DNA of 64,000 nucleotides, from positions 1 to 64,000 of the forward strand of contig JAHAFI010000012.1 of assembly GCA_018374355.1 (NCBI GenBank), in the 5' to 3' direction. The notes beneath the pieces were generated by a model. It was not told where the DNA came from. It saw only the letters and a program-made list of their open reading frames with translations, and made no database searches. Positions 25,033 through 32,934 of this stretch are shown here, one piece after another. Position 1 is the first letter of the stretch, and each line of letters begins with the position of its first letter. A program made the position numbers and the translations under genes. The DNA comes from Clostridiales bacterium (GTDB taxonomy: Bacteria; Bacillota; Clostridia; Lachnospirales; Lachnospiraceae).

Positions 25033-26400
25033 TTGGCAAAAGAGAGAAAACAGATCTTCAAAAAAATTCGTAATTTGATTCCATTGAATATAGGTACCGT
25101 TATTTTTGGTGCTATTTTTGTATACATGGTAATCTCCATCATTCTGTACATTACGGCAGATCACATTCAGTCCTATCAGGTTACCGCAGGCCCTCTTGCA
25201 CGAAACCAGAATTATACCGCTCTGGTTCTCCGCGAAGAACAGGTAGTCACTTCACCGGCTTCCGGGTATATCACCTATTATGCCCGTGAAAATTCCAAAG
25301 TAGCCAAATCCGGCGTAGTCTATACTTTGGGACAAGAGCAGGCAGAAGCAGCCGTTGACGAACTATCGGAAGAAGATTATTCCCGAATCCGTTCATCCAT
25401 GGCAGGATTTTCCTCATCCTTTGACAGCAGTAACTTTTATAATACCTATAACTACAAATACGAACTGGAGGGTACGATACTCCAGTACAGCGGCTTGAAA
25501 ACCACAGACAGCGGCGAGGTTCCCCAGACACTGGGCACCCAGTCCGTTTATACCGCTGATCAGGATGGTCTCATTCTCTATTCTACAGACGGATATGAGG
25601 ATGTTTCCGCTGACAGTCTCAGCCCTGAGCTTTTTAAGCGAAAGGACTACAGCATTAAAAATCTTCAGACCGCCAGAAAGGTGACTGCTGGCGATGAAAT
25701 CTACAAGCTTGTTACCAGTGAAAACTGGTCTCTGGTGATTCCGCTTACCAGCGAACAAACCGTTCAGCTTTCCGGACGAAAAACAATCCGTGTGAAGTTT
25801 CTAAAGGACGGCATTACACAAGTGGGCGCTTTTTCCATTCTTGCCAACGATGACGGAGAATTTTATTGTAAGATTACCTTTAACAGCGGCATGATCCGTT
25901 ATTCCAATGACCGTTTTCTGGAAGTTGAACTGGTCACAAACACCCGGAGCGGTCTGAAGATTCCGCTCAGCTCCATTGTGAAAAAGGATTTCTACAAGAT
26001 ACCTAAAGAATTTGTAACACACAGCGAAGAAAACGGGAAAGCCGGATTCAACAAGCAGGTTCAGCGAAAGGACGAGGAACAAAGCTCTTCCGAGTTTATT
26101 CAGGCTGTGATTTATGAAGAAGACGAGGAATATTACTACGTAGATACTTCCACTTTTGAGGATGGTGACATTATTATAAAACCGGATTCCCAGTCAACCT
26201 TTACCGTCTCTGAAACTCAGGCACTGGAAGGTGTTTACAGTATCAATAAAGGCTATGCCGTTTTTCGAAAGATTTCCATCATCGACCAGAATGAGGAGTA
26301 CTGTATCGTGGAAACCGGTACAGATTACGGTATCGCCCAATTCGATCACATTGTCTACGACGGAACAACCGTAAAAGAAGACGATATTTTGTATAATTAA
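25033..26400 (+). CDS. HlyD-like membrane-fusion/adaptor protein
   Basis: 455 residues. One N-terminal transmembrane helix (about 18-40) is followed by a biotinyl-lipoyl-like segment (VTSPASGYITYYARENSKVAKSG). A Ser/Tyr-rich stretch and beta-rich domains resembling efflux adaptor proteins then follow. It starts with TTG 25033 after AAAGGGAGTG. In Lachnospiraceae such proteins often precede yggS-sepF-ylmH, hinting at a link with division or envelope rather than export. No ABC transporter gene is adjacent, so the exporter role is only a family-level inference. Confidence 0.65.
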   Translation: MAKERKQIFKKIRNLIPLNIGTVIFGAIFVYMVISIILYITADHIQSYQVTAGPLARNQNYTALVLREEQVVTSPASGYITYYARENSKVAKSGVVYTLGQEQAEAAVDELSEEDYSRIRSSMAGFSSSFDSSNFYNTYNYKYELEGTILQYSGLKTTDSGEVPQTLGTQSVYTADQDGLILYSTDGYEDVSADSLSPELFKRKDYSIKNLQTARKVTAGDEIYKLVTSENWSLVIPLTSEQTVQLSGRKTIRVKFLKDGITQVGAFSILANDDGEFYCKITFNSGMIRYSNDRFLEVELVTNTRSGLKIPLSSIVKKDFYKIPKEFVTHSEENGKAGFNKQVQRKDEEQSSSEFIQAVIYEEDEEYYYVDTSTFEDGDIIIKPDSQSTFTVSETQALEGVYSINKGYAVFRKISIIDQNEEYCIVETGTDYGIAQFDHIVYDGTTVKEDDILYN

Positions 26401-26401
26401 C

Positions 26402-26549
26402 ATGTAACTGTTCAGAAGGTCACTGTTCCGCGAGGTGTTGCCTTGCAAATGCAAGGCAATCCCGAGACATACGAGCGCCGCACTGCATTTCATGCAGTGT
26501 GTGTGCATGCATTTGTGACTATGAAAGACAGGGTCCTGAATAGTTACAT
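26402..26549 (+). repeat. Dispersed hairpin element, copy 2 (best preserved)
   Basis: A 148-bp element bounded by 14-bp imperfect terminal inverted repeats: ATGTAACTGTTCAG at the left and CTGAATAGTTACAT at the right. Inside are hairpin A (TTGCCTTGC 26438-26446 with GCAAGGCAA 26451-26459) and hairpin B (CACTGCAT 26481-26488 with ATGCAGTG 26492-26499), joined by CCCGAGACATACGAGCGC. It contains no ORF of its own. It lies between the HlyD-like gene and yggS, starting right after the HlyD-like stop codon. Confidence 0.85.
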
Positions 26550-26580
26550 TAACATTTTATATGATAAAAGGAGTATTACT

Positions 26581-27282
26581 ATGATGATAGCAAAACATCT
26601 GCAGGAAGTTCAGGAAGAAATCTGCAAAGCCTGTGAAAAAAGCGGAAGAAATCCGGAAGAAGTGACACTGATCGCAGTGAGTAAGACAAAACCTGTCTCC
26701 ATGATTCACGAGGCCATGGAAGCAGGGCAGACAGTTTTCGGAGAAAATAAAGTGCAGGAACTCTGTTCCAAATATGAAGAGCTTCCCAAAAATCTGGTCT
26801 GGCATCTAATCGGGCATCTTCAACGGAATAAAGTAAAATATATTGCTGATAAAGCAGCTCTGATTCATTCCGTGGATTCCCTTCGTCTGGCAGAAACCAT
26901 TGATCAGGAGGGAAAGAAACATCAGCGGGTGGTTCCCATCCTGATTGAAGTTAATGTGGCTCAGGAAGATACCAAATTCGGTGTTTCCGTAGAAGAAACT
27001 CTTTCGCTGGTGGAAGAAATCGCGAAATTACCCAATGTACAGATCAAAGGTCTTATGACAATCGCTCCTTATGTGGAAAATCCTGAGGAAAATCGTCCCG
27101 TTTTCCGTAAATTGAAGCAATTAAGTGTTGACATAAGCGCCAAAAACATGAATAATGTGTATATGGATATTCTGAGCATGGGAATGACAAATGATTATCA
27201 GGTAGCTGTCGAAGAAGGCGCTACTATGGTCCGTGTGGGAACAGGTATCTTTGGAGAACGAGATTACTCCAAAACAATTTAG
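26581..27282 (+). CDS. yggS: YggS family PLP homeostasis protein
   Basis: 233 residues, a PLP-binding TIM-barrel protein (PROSC/YlmE family) that buffers pyridoxal phosphate and has no known catalytic activity. The PLP lysine is in IAVSKTKPV (about residue 38). VFGENKVQEL, HLIGHLQRNKVK and SMGMTNDYQVAVEEGATMVRVGTGIFG are family signatures. Start ATG 26581 follows AAAGGAG; the open frame continues upstream into the repeat element but that part is not coding. It is the first gene of yggS-sepF-ylmH, the ylm division cluster. Confidence 0.95.
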   Translation: MMIAKHLQEVQEEICKACEKSGRNPEEVTLIAVSKTKPVSMIHEAMEAGQTVFGENKVQELCSKYEELPKNLVWHLIGHLQRNKVKYIADKAALIHSVDSLRLAETIDQEGKKHQRVVPILIEVNVAQEDTKFGVSVEETLSLVEEIAKLPNVQIKGLMTIAPYVENPEENRPVFRKLKQLSVDISAKNMNNVYMDILSMGMTNDYQVAVEEGATMVRVGTGIFGERDYSKTI

Positions 27283-27297
27283 ATAGGAGATTATAAA

Positions 27298-27906
27298 ATG
27301 AGTGTTTTAGATAAGTTTTTAGATGCGATTCGGTTAAACGATGATTTTGACGATGACGATGAATTCTTCGATGATGAGGAATTAGAAGCAATGGATGAAG
27401 AAAAACCGAAACACCGCTTCTTCAAAAAACTTGAAGATGATTTTGACGATGATGTGGAAGAGGAAGAGTATGTAAAACCTTCCAGAAAATCACAGCCTGC
27501 TGCCAAACCTGCTGCTCAGCCGAAACAGCAAAAAACAGCTCAGGCAAAAGCTCCCGCATCCTCTTCCAACAAAATTACACCAATGCGGAACAGAAAAACC
27601 AATGGCGCATCCGGAAATATGGAAGTCTGTGTTATCAAGCCATCTTCCATGGAAGATACCAGAGAGATTGCAGAAACTCTGTTGGATCGTTGTACTGTTG
27701 TACTGAATCTGGAAGGCATTGATGTAGATGTGGCTCAGAGAATCATTGATTTCTCTTCCGGTGCATGTTTTTCCATCGGAGGAAGCCTGCAGAAGATTTC
27801 CAGCTATATCTTCATTCTTACTCCTGCCAATGTTGAAATTTCCGGTGATTTTCAGGAAATTTTAAGCGGGGCTTTTGATGTTCCGTCTGTACGGACAAGT
27901 TTTTGA
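27298..27906 (+). CDS. sepF: Cell division protein SepF
   Basis: 202 residues. A short amphipathic N-terminal membrane-binding helix (SVLDKFLDAIRL) is followed by a very acidic Asp/Glu linker (15-60) and a Pro/Ala/Lys-rich region (65-95). The conserved C-terminal SepF domain then carries MEDTREIAETLLDRCTVVLNLEG and FSSGACFSIGG. SepF tethers FtsZ to the membrane. The linker is long and its charge pattern, acid then basic, is marked. It overlaps the ylmH start region. Confidence 0.95.
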   Translation: MSVLDKFLDAIRLNDDFDDDDEFFDDEELEAMDEEKPKHRFFKKLEDDFDDDVEEEEYVKPSRKSQPAAKPAAQPKQQKTAQAKAPASSSNKITPMRNRKTNGASGNMEVCVIKPSSMEDTREIAETLLDRCTVVLNLEGIDVDVAQRIIDFSSGACFSIGGSLQKISSYIFILTPANVEISGDFQEILSGAFDVPSVRTSF

Positions 27907-27908
27907 TT

Positions 27909-28682
27909 ATGAAAGAACAGGATGCATTATTCAAAAAACGGCTTCAGGATTTGGCTCGAACAGCATATTATCGCGATATTGCAGCCTTTACGGATTTTCT
28001 CGATTTAAATGAACTTCATATGGTACATAGTTTCCGCCCGGAGGAAAACGGAGTTGTAATCCGTTACTTCGGGGGCTATGAAGGAGCAGAGCGTCAGATA
28101 GCAGCATTTTTTCCTGATGCTCTTTCTTATGAAGATGAAAGGGATGGTCTGTCGATGTACCCCATTGACTGCCTGAAAATTTCCCCGTCCTCCAAAAAAT
28201 TCTGTGAATATCTTTCCCACAGAGATTATCTGGGGGCACTGGTGCATCTGGGGATTGACCGCTGCAAATTAGGGGATATCGTAATCAAAGATCAGGAAGC
28301 GTATCTGTTCTGTCATGAACAGATGACAGATTTTCTTCTGCAAAATCTGGACAGAGTACGTCACACCTCTGTAAAAGCAGAAAAGCTTCTGAATCCCCAA
28401 GAGCTGCCTCAGCCGGAATTAAAAGAGATTCGGGGAACTGTGGCCTCGGTACGGCTGGACAGTATGATTGCTCTTGCATTTTCTTCCTCCCGCAGCGGAA
28501 TGCTGGGACTGATCGAGGGAGGAAAAGTTTTTGTCAATGGAAAGATGGTTGTTTCCAACGGGCATCCCTTAAAACCGGGAGATGTGGTTTCGGTGAGAGG
28601 TCATGGAAAATTCCGTTACAAAGCCATGGAAAACACAACCAAAAAGGGACGGTGCTATGTTGTTGTTCAGCGCTACGTTTAA
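27909..28682 (+). CDS. ylmH: YlmH family RNA-binding protein
   Basis: 257 residues. A central region is followed by a C-terminal S4 RNA-binding domain (VRLDSMIALAFSSSRSGMLGLIEGGKVFVNGK). YlmH belongs to the ylm cluster, and recent family knowledge ties it to ribosome-associated quality control. ATG 27909 is chosen; the frame also opens at TTG 27903. No good ribosome-binding site is visible, so translation is probably coupled to sepF. Confidence 0.9.
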   Translation: MKEQDALFKKRLQDLARTAYYRDIAAFTDFLDLNELHMVHSFRPEENGVVIRYFGGYEGAERQIAAFFPDALSYEDERDGLSMYPIDCLKISPSSKKFCEYLSHRDYLGALVHLGIDRCKLGDIVIKDQEAYLFCHEQMTDFLLQNLDRVRHTSVKAEKLLNPQELPQPELKEIRGTVASVRLDSMIALAFSSSRSGMLGLIEGGKVFVNGKMVVSNGHPLKPGDVVSVRGHGKFRYKAMENTTKKGRCYVVVQRYV

Positions 28683-28709
28683 TATCGAATAAGAGGAGGC
28701 ATAAAGATT

Positions 28710-29816
28710 ATGAGTAAACAACTGAGAGTTTACCGTGAAGGTGAATTTGATTATCAAATCATCTGGGAGGAGGATTTTTCCAACCTTGCAAAAGAAATAA
28801 AGGCTTTGAAACCTGCCGGAGATAAAATCTGCATCGTATCCGATGAGACTGTTGCTGGTCTGTATGGAGCGGAAGTACAAAGCCGATTGACCACTTTGGG
28901 AAAACAGGCAGATATTTTTACGTTTCCTGCAGGAGAAGCTTCCAAAAATCTGGATACCGTAAAAGCCCTGTACACATTTCTCATTGAAAACCATTACACC
29001 AGAAAAGATCTTCTGGTAGCCCTTGGTGGAGGAGTAACCGGTGATCTTACCGGCTATACGGCAGCCACCTATCTGCGCGGAGTGGATTTTGTCCAGATTC
29101 CCACCACCTTACTGGCACAGGTAGACAGCAGTATCGGTGGAAAAACCGGTGTTGATTTTGATCAGTATAAGAACATGGTTGGCGCTTTTTACCAGCCCCG
29201 TCTTGTTTATATGAATATGAATACCTTAAAAACACTGCCGGATGACCAGTTTGCCAGCGGTATGGGCGAGGTTTTAAAATCCGGACTGATCCGTGACGGA
29301 AAATTCTATGAATGGACTATCAATCATATGTCAGAGATTCAGGAACGTATCTATCCTGTACTGGTAAAGATGATCCGCAAATGCTGCGAAATCAAATCCT
29401 CCGTGGTGGAAAGCGATCCAACGGAACAGGGAGAGCGGGCAATCTTAAATCTTGGACACACGGTAGGACATGCCATCGAAAAGCTGATGAATTTTGAAAT
29501 GCTCCATGGAGAGTGCGTGGCTCTGGGAACAATTGCTGCGGCTTACATCTCTTTTAAAAGAGAATATCTCACTCTGGAGGAATTTTATGAGGTTAGAGAT
29601 ATGAATGTCGGTTTCGACCTTCCGATCTTTTTTAACGGGCTGGACACGAAAGACATCCTGAAAGCCACAAAGTCCGATAAGAAAATGGAAAACGGCCACA
29701 TTCGTTTTATCCTTTTAAAGAAAATCGGTCAGGCCTGCATCGACACCACTGTAACAGATGAAGAACTTACTGAAGCAATCAACTTTATCAATGGAGATCT
29801 GATCGATGGAGAATAA
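28710..29816 (+). CDS. aroB: 3-dehydroquinate synthase AroB
   Basis: 368 residues. It cyclises DAHP to 3-dehydroquinate, the second step of the shikimate pathway, using NAD and a divalent metal. Visible motifs: VALGGGVTGDLTGYTAATYLRG, IPTTLLAQVDSSIGGKTGVD and the metal-ligand regions NLGHTVGHAIE and MLHGECVALG. GAGGAGG lies 12 bases before the ATG. Its place between ylmH and lspA, where divIVA-type genes are often found, is not typical. It overlaps lspA by 11 bases. Confidence 0.96.
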   Translation: MSKQLRVYREGEFDYQIIWEEDFSNLAKEIKALKPAGDKICIVSDETVAGLYGAEVQSRLTTLGKQADIFTFPAGEASKNLDTVKALYTFLIENHYTRKDLLVALGGGVTGDLTGYTAATYLRGVDFVQIPTTLLAQVDSSIGGKTGVDFDQYKNMVGAFYQPRLVYMNMNTLKTLPDDQFASGMGEVLKSGLIRDGKFYEWTINHMSEIQERIYPVLVKMIRKCCEIKSSVVESDPTEQGERAILNLGHTVGHAIEKLMNFEMLHGECVALGTIAAAYISFKREYLTLEEFYEVRDMNVGFDLPIFFNGLDTKDILKATKSDKKMENGHIRFILLKKIGQACIDTTVTDEELTEAINFINGDLIDGE

Positions 29817-30327
29817 AAAATCTGCATGTATTTATGGTATATCCGGACTTTTGGGAATTGCTCTGCTGACATTCTTTGACCAGTGGACGAAACATCTGGC
29901 TGTAACCCATCTGGCCGGACAGGAAGACATCATTCTGATTCCCGGAGTATTTCAACTGCAATATCTGGAAAACAGAGGGGCCGCTTTCGGTATTCTTCAG
30001 GGACAGCAATGGGTATTTATGATTATGACGACCATTTATCTTCTGACTGCTGTATGGATTTATTTCCGTATCCCCAGAGAAAAGAAATATTTTATTTTCC
30101 ATCTCGTAGCCGTAGTTTTAACGGCCGGAGCACTGGGGAATTTCATAGACCGGATTTCGCAGGGATATGTAATTGATTTCTTCTATTTTTCCCTGATTGA
30201 TTTTCCCATTTTCAATGTGGCTGATATTTATGTGGTAGTTTCCTTCATAATCATCGCTATCTGTATTTTATTCGTATACAAGGACGAAGATTTTTCATTT
30301 TTAACAAAAAAGAAGCAGGAGAACTAA
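29806..30327 (+). CDS. lspA: Lipoprotein signal peptidase LspA
   Basis: 173 residues with four transmembrane helices. It cleaves the signal peptide of diacylglyceryl prolipoproteins. The catalytic aspartates lie in GNFIDRISQGYVIDF and FPIFNVADIYV; AFGILQ and the N-terminal DQWTKHLAV are family signatures. The start lies inside aroB, implying translational coupling, and rluD follows after one base. Confidence 0.96.
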   Translation: MENKKSACIYGISGLLGIALLTFFDQWTKHLAVTHLAGQEDIILIPGVFQLQYLENRGAAFGILQGQQWVFMIMTTIYLLTAVWIYFRIPREKKYFIFHLVAVVLTAGALGNFIDRISQGYVIDFFYFSLIDFPIFNVADIYVVVSFIIIAICILFVYKDEDFSFLTKKKQEN

Positions 30328-30328
30328 C

Positions 30329-31243
30329 GTGGAAGAACTTTTCTTAGAAGTAACAGAGGATGATAAAAATGCACGGATAGACAAATTTCTTTCGGAACAG
30401 TTGGAAAGCCACTCCCGTTCTTATCTTCAGAAGCTGATAAAAGACGGACAGGTTACCTTAAAGGGCAGTACGGTAAAATCAAATTATAAGGTGCAGCCGG
30501 GAGAGCAGATTTGTGTCTGCATTCCCCAGCTCGCTGAACCGGATATTCTTCCCGAAGATATCCCTCTGGATATTCTCTATGAAGATTCCGATGTTCTGGT
30601 GATCAATAAACCCAAGGGAATGGTTGTCCATCCCAGTGCAGGGCATTATTCCCAGACTGTAGTAAATGCCGTAATGTTTCACTGCCGTGAGAATCTTTCC
30701 GGTATCAATGGTGTGATGCGCCCCGGGATCGTCCACAGGATAGACATGGATACCACCGGTGCCATCGTCATCTGCAAAAATGACCGGGCACATCAAAATC
30801 TTGCCGAGCAGCTCAAGGAACACTCGATTACCCGAAAATACCGGGCGATTGTCTGGGGTAATCTGAAAGAAGATCAGGGAACCGTTGTAGGAGCTATTGG
30901 ACGTCACCCTATAGACCGAAAAAAAATGGCCATAAATGAAAAAAACGGAAAACCAGCGGTTACTCATTACCGTGTACTGGAGCGTTTTGGGAACTACACC
31001 TATATAGAATGCCAGCTTGAAACCGGCCGGACCCATCAGATTCGGGTGCATATGGCAAGCAAAGGGCATCCGCTTCTGGGTGATGCTGTTTATGGTCCTG
31101 CAAAATGTCCGTTCCGTTTGCAGGGACAATGCCTTCATGCAATGATTTTAGGCTTCATTCACCCGGCAACCGGAGAGTATATGGAATTTGAAGCGCCTCT
31201 TCCTGAATATTTCACACATTTGTTACAAAATTTAAGAAAATAA
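30329..31243 (+). CDS. rluD: RluD-type 23S rRNA pseudouridine synthase
   Basis: 304 residues. An N-terminal S4 domain (ARIDKFLSEQLESHSRSYLQKLIKDGQV) is followed by the RluA-family catalytic domain with HRIDMDTTGAIVICKND, where the aspartate is the nucleophile. TGRTHQIRVHMASKGHPLLGDAVYG follows near 228-252. The GTG start at 30329 follows GCAGGAG. By family it modifies helix 69 of 23S rRNA; the exact target is inferred. Confidence 0.93.
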   Translation: MEELFLEVTEDDKNARIDKFLSEQLESHSRSYLQKLIKDGQVTLKGSTVKSNYKVQPGEQICVCIPQLAEPDILPEDIPLDILYEDSDVLVINKPKGMVVHPSAGHYSQTVVNAVMFHCRENLSGINGVMRPGIVHRIDMDTTGAIVICKNDRAHQNLAEQLKEHSITRKYRAIVWGNLKEDQGTVVGAIGRHPIDRKKMAINEKNGKPAVTHYRVLERFGNYTYIECQLETGRTHQIRVHMASKGHPLLGDAVYGPAKCPFRLQGQCLHAMILGFIHPATGEYMEFEAPLPEYFTHLLQNLRK

Positions 31244-31247
31244 TGAC

Positions 31248-31276
31248 TATACATTTGCATCAAATTATTCTATAAT
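31248..31276 (+). promoter_or_regulatory. Probable promoter of the cytidylate kinase-like gene
   Basis: TATACA (31248-31253), 17-bp spacer, TATAAT (31271-31276), 34 bases before the ATG at 31310. Confidence 0.5.
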
Positions 31277-31309
31277 ATAGATAGAATAGACAGGAACGGA
31301 GGGTTTACT

Positions 31310-31954
31310 ATGGAAACAAATACAATTATTACCATCGGAAGACAATATGGAAGCGCTGGTCGCCAGATAGGTCGTGCCCTTGCAGAAGAATTGGGAATTC
31401 AGTGTTACGATAAAGAGTTATTGGATCGTGCAGCAAAAGACAGCGGCTTATGTCAGGAATTATTTGAGAATCACGATGAGAAACCTACAAACAGTTTTCT
31501 TTATTCTCTTGTTATGGATACTTATTCTTTTGGATACACATCCGCAGCTTTTTCTGATATGCCCATTAACCAGAAAGTATTTTTGGCTCAGTTCGAGACA
31601 ATTAAAAAAATTGCTTCTGAAGGCCCGTGTATTATGATTGGCCGCTGTGCTGATTATGCTCTGGCAGATTTTGATAACTGTCTCAGCGTGTTCTTCCATG
31701 CTGATTTACAGACCAGAATCCGCAGAATTGCAAAACTTTATGATCTGACTGATGCAAAAGCAAAGGATAAAATTCTTAAAACAGACAAAAAGAGAGCAAG
31801 CTACTATAATTATTATACCAGCAAACGTTGGGGAGACGCAGATGCTTATGATCTGTGCATTGACAGCGGCAAGATGGGTGTCGATGGTTCTGTGGAACTC
31901 CTTCTCAATGCGATTCGTATCAAAGAAAAAGGCTATAAAAAATCTATTTTTTAG
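31310..31954 (+). CDS. Cytidylate kinase-like family protein
   Basis: 214 residues. The N-terminus TIGRQYGSAGRQIGRALAEELGI is a modified P-loop typical of the cytidylate-kinase-like family, followed by CYDKELLDRAAKDSG. CIMIGRCADYAL and a basic lid region (KTDKKRASYYNYYTSKRWGD) come later. True Cmk is similar but has a canonical GPAGAGKS loop, so the substrate here is uncertain. CGGAGGG precedes the ATG. It has its own promoter and is followed by a strong terminator. Confidence 0.8.
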   Translation: METNTIITIGRQYGSAGRQIGRALAEELGIQCYDKELLDRAAKDSGLCQELFENHDEKPTNSFLYSLVMDTYSFGYTSAAFSDMPINQKVFLAQFETIKKIASEGPCIMIGRCADYALADFDNCLSVFFHADLQTRIRRIAKLYDLTDAKAKDKILKTDKKRASYYNYYTSKRWGDADAYDLCIDSGKMGVDGSVELLLNAIRIKEKGYKKSIF

Positions 31955-31982
31955 TCTCTGATGTCCATATTGCTTTTAGAAA

Positions 31983-32027
31983 ACAAGACGGCTGTAAGCA
32001 GAAATACTTGCGGCTGTCTTGTTTTTT
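31983..32027. terminator. Bidirectional terminator between kinase-like gene and ttcA
   Basis: ACAAGAC (31983-31989) pairs with GTCTTGT (32016-32022), extended by GCTGTAAG/CTTGCGGC pairing, with T6 on the plus strand and A-rich sequence before it. It separates convergent genes. Confidence 0.75.
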
Positions 32028-32044
32028 AGTATCAAAGTCAGGAC

Positions 32045-32767
32045 TTACTTCTTTTCCGGCCATCCTTTTATATTACCATTCAGTATCGCAGCAAACATCC
32101 TTTCTTTCGCACCGGGATGCTCCAAATTTAACTGACGCACCAGATTTTTTGCATATTCCCGTTTTGTATAACCATCTGCAGGGCAGGGACTTTTTACAAC
32201 CGGCAGCTCATATTTATTCATAAAACCTTTTACATCCGCCTCAGACACATACATCAGAGGACGGATAACAGTCAGATCCATACGGTCCAGATAAGTTTTC
32301 GGTGAAAAGGAGTGGAATCTGCCTTCAAAAATCAGTGAAAGCAGCATGGTTTCTATGATATCGTCCCTGTGATGGGCATATGCCACTTTGTTGCAGCCGG
32401 TTTTCTTAATGGCTTCGTTCAAGGCGCCTTTTCGCATCTTTGCGCAAAGAGAGCAGGGATTTGATTCTTTTCTTTCTTCAAAAATAATCTGTGCAATGTC
32501 TGTTTTCACCACCGTGTAAGGAATTTCCATCTCTTCACAAAGCTGGCGGATTTTACCCACATCGAATCCTGGATGCCCCAAATCGACGGTAATCGCCTCC
32601 AGTTCAAATGGGTGAGGGTAGAAGCGCTTTAAACCGTGAAGGGCATACAGCAAGGTAAGGCTGTCCTTACCACCAGAGATTCCTACTGCAATCCTGTCCC
32701 CATCTTCAATCATTCCATAGTCATCAATCGCCTTTCTGGCATAACTCATTAACTGTTGTAGTTTCAT
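32045..32767 (-). CDS. ttcA: TtcA family tRNA thiolation protein
   Basis: 240 residues. The PP-loop GISGGKDSLTLLYAL (about 31-45) adenylates the target base, and CSLCAKMRKGAL carries a CxxC pair for the Fe-S cluster or sulfur transfer. A further Cys is in SPCPADGYTKREYAK. The family makes 2-thiocytidine at tRNA position 32; TilS is a related alternative but lacks the CxxC. ATG 32767 follows AAGGAGAA. It is divergent from the AI-2E gene. Confidence 0.85.
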   Translation of the reverse strand: MKLQQLMSYARKAIDDYGMIEDGDRIAVGISGGKDSLTLLYALHGLKRFYPHPFELEAITVDLGHPGFDVGKIRQLCEEMEIPYTVVKTDIAQIIFEERKESNPCSLCAKMRKGALNEAIKKTGCNKVAYAHHRDDIIETMLLSLIFEGRFHSFSPKTYLDRMDLTVIRPLMYVSEADVKGFMNKYELPVVKSPCPADGYTKREYAKNLVRQLNLEHPGAKERMFAAILNGNIKGWPEKK

Positions 32768-32862
32768 TTTGGTTCTCCTTGTCAATAATCTATATGGATT
32801 ATAGCGTAACATGCTTAAAAAGAAAAGAAACATTTAAAAAAATATCTTCCAAAACAAACATT

Positions 32863-32874
32863 CTATGCTATAAT
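32863..32874 (+). promoter_or_regulatory. Extended -10 promoter of the AI-2E transporter gene
   Basis: TATGCTATAAT with the extended -10 TGnTATAAT (TATAAT at 32869-32874). No good -35 is seen. It is 61 bases before the ATG. Confidence 0.5.
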
Positions 32875-32934
32875 GTTGTTGTCAGATTTGCATTTTTACA
32901 GACAAATCGCTAATTTTAGTAACTGGAGGTAACT

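Noticed and set aside
26443..26580. Upstream extension of yggS into the repeat element
   Set aside because: The frame happens to be open through the element, but a good ribosome-binding site and the conserved N-terminus start at 26581.
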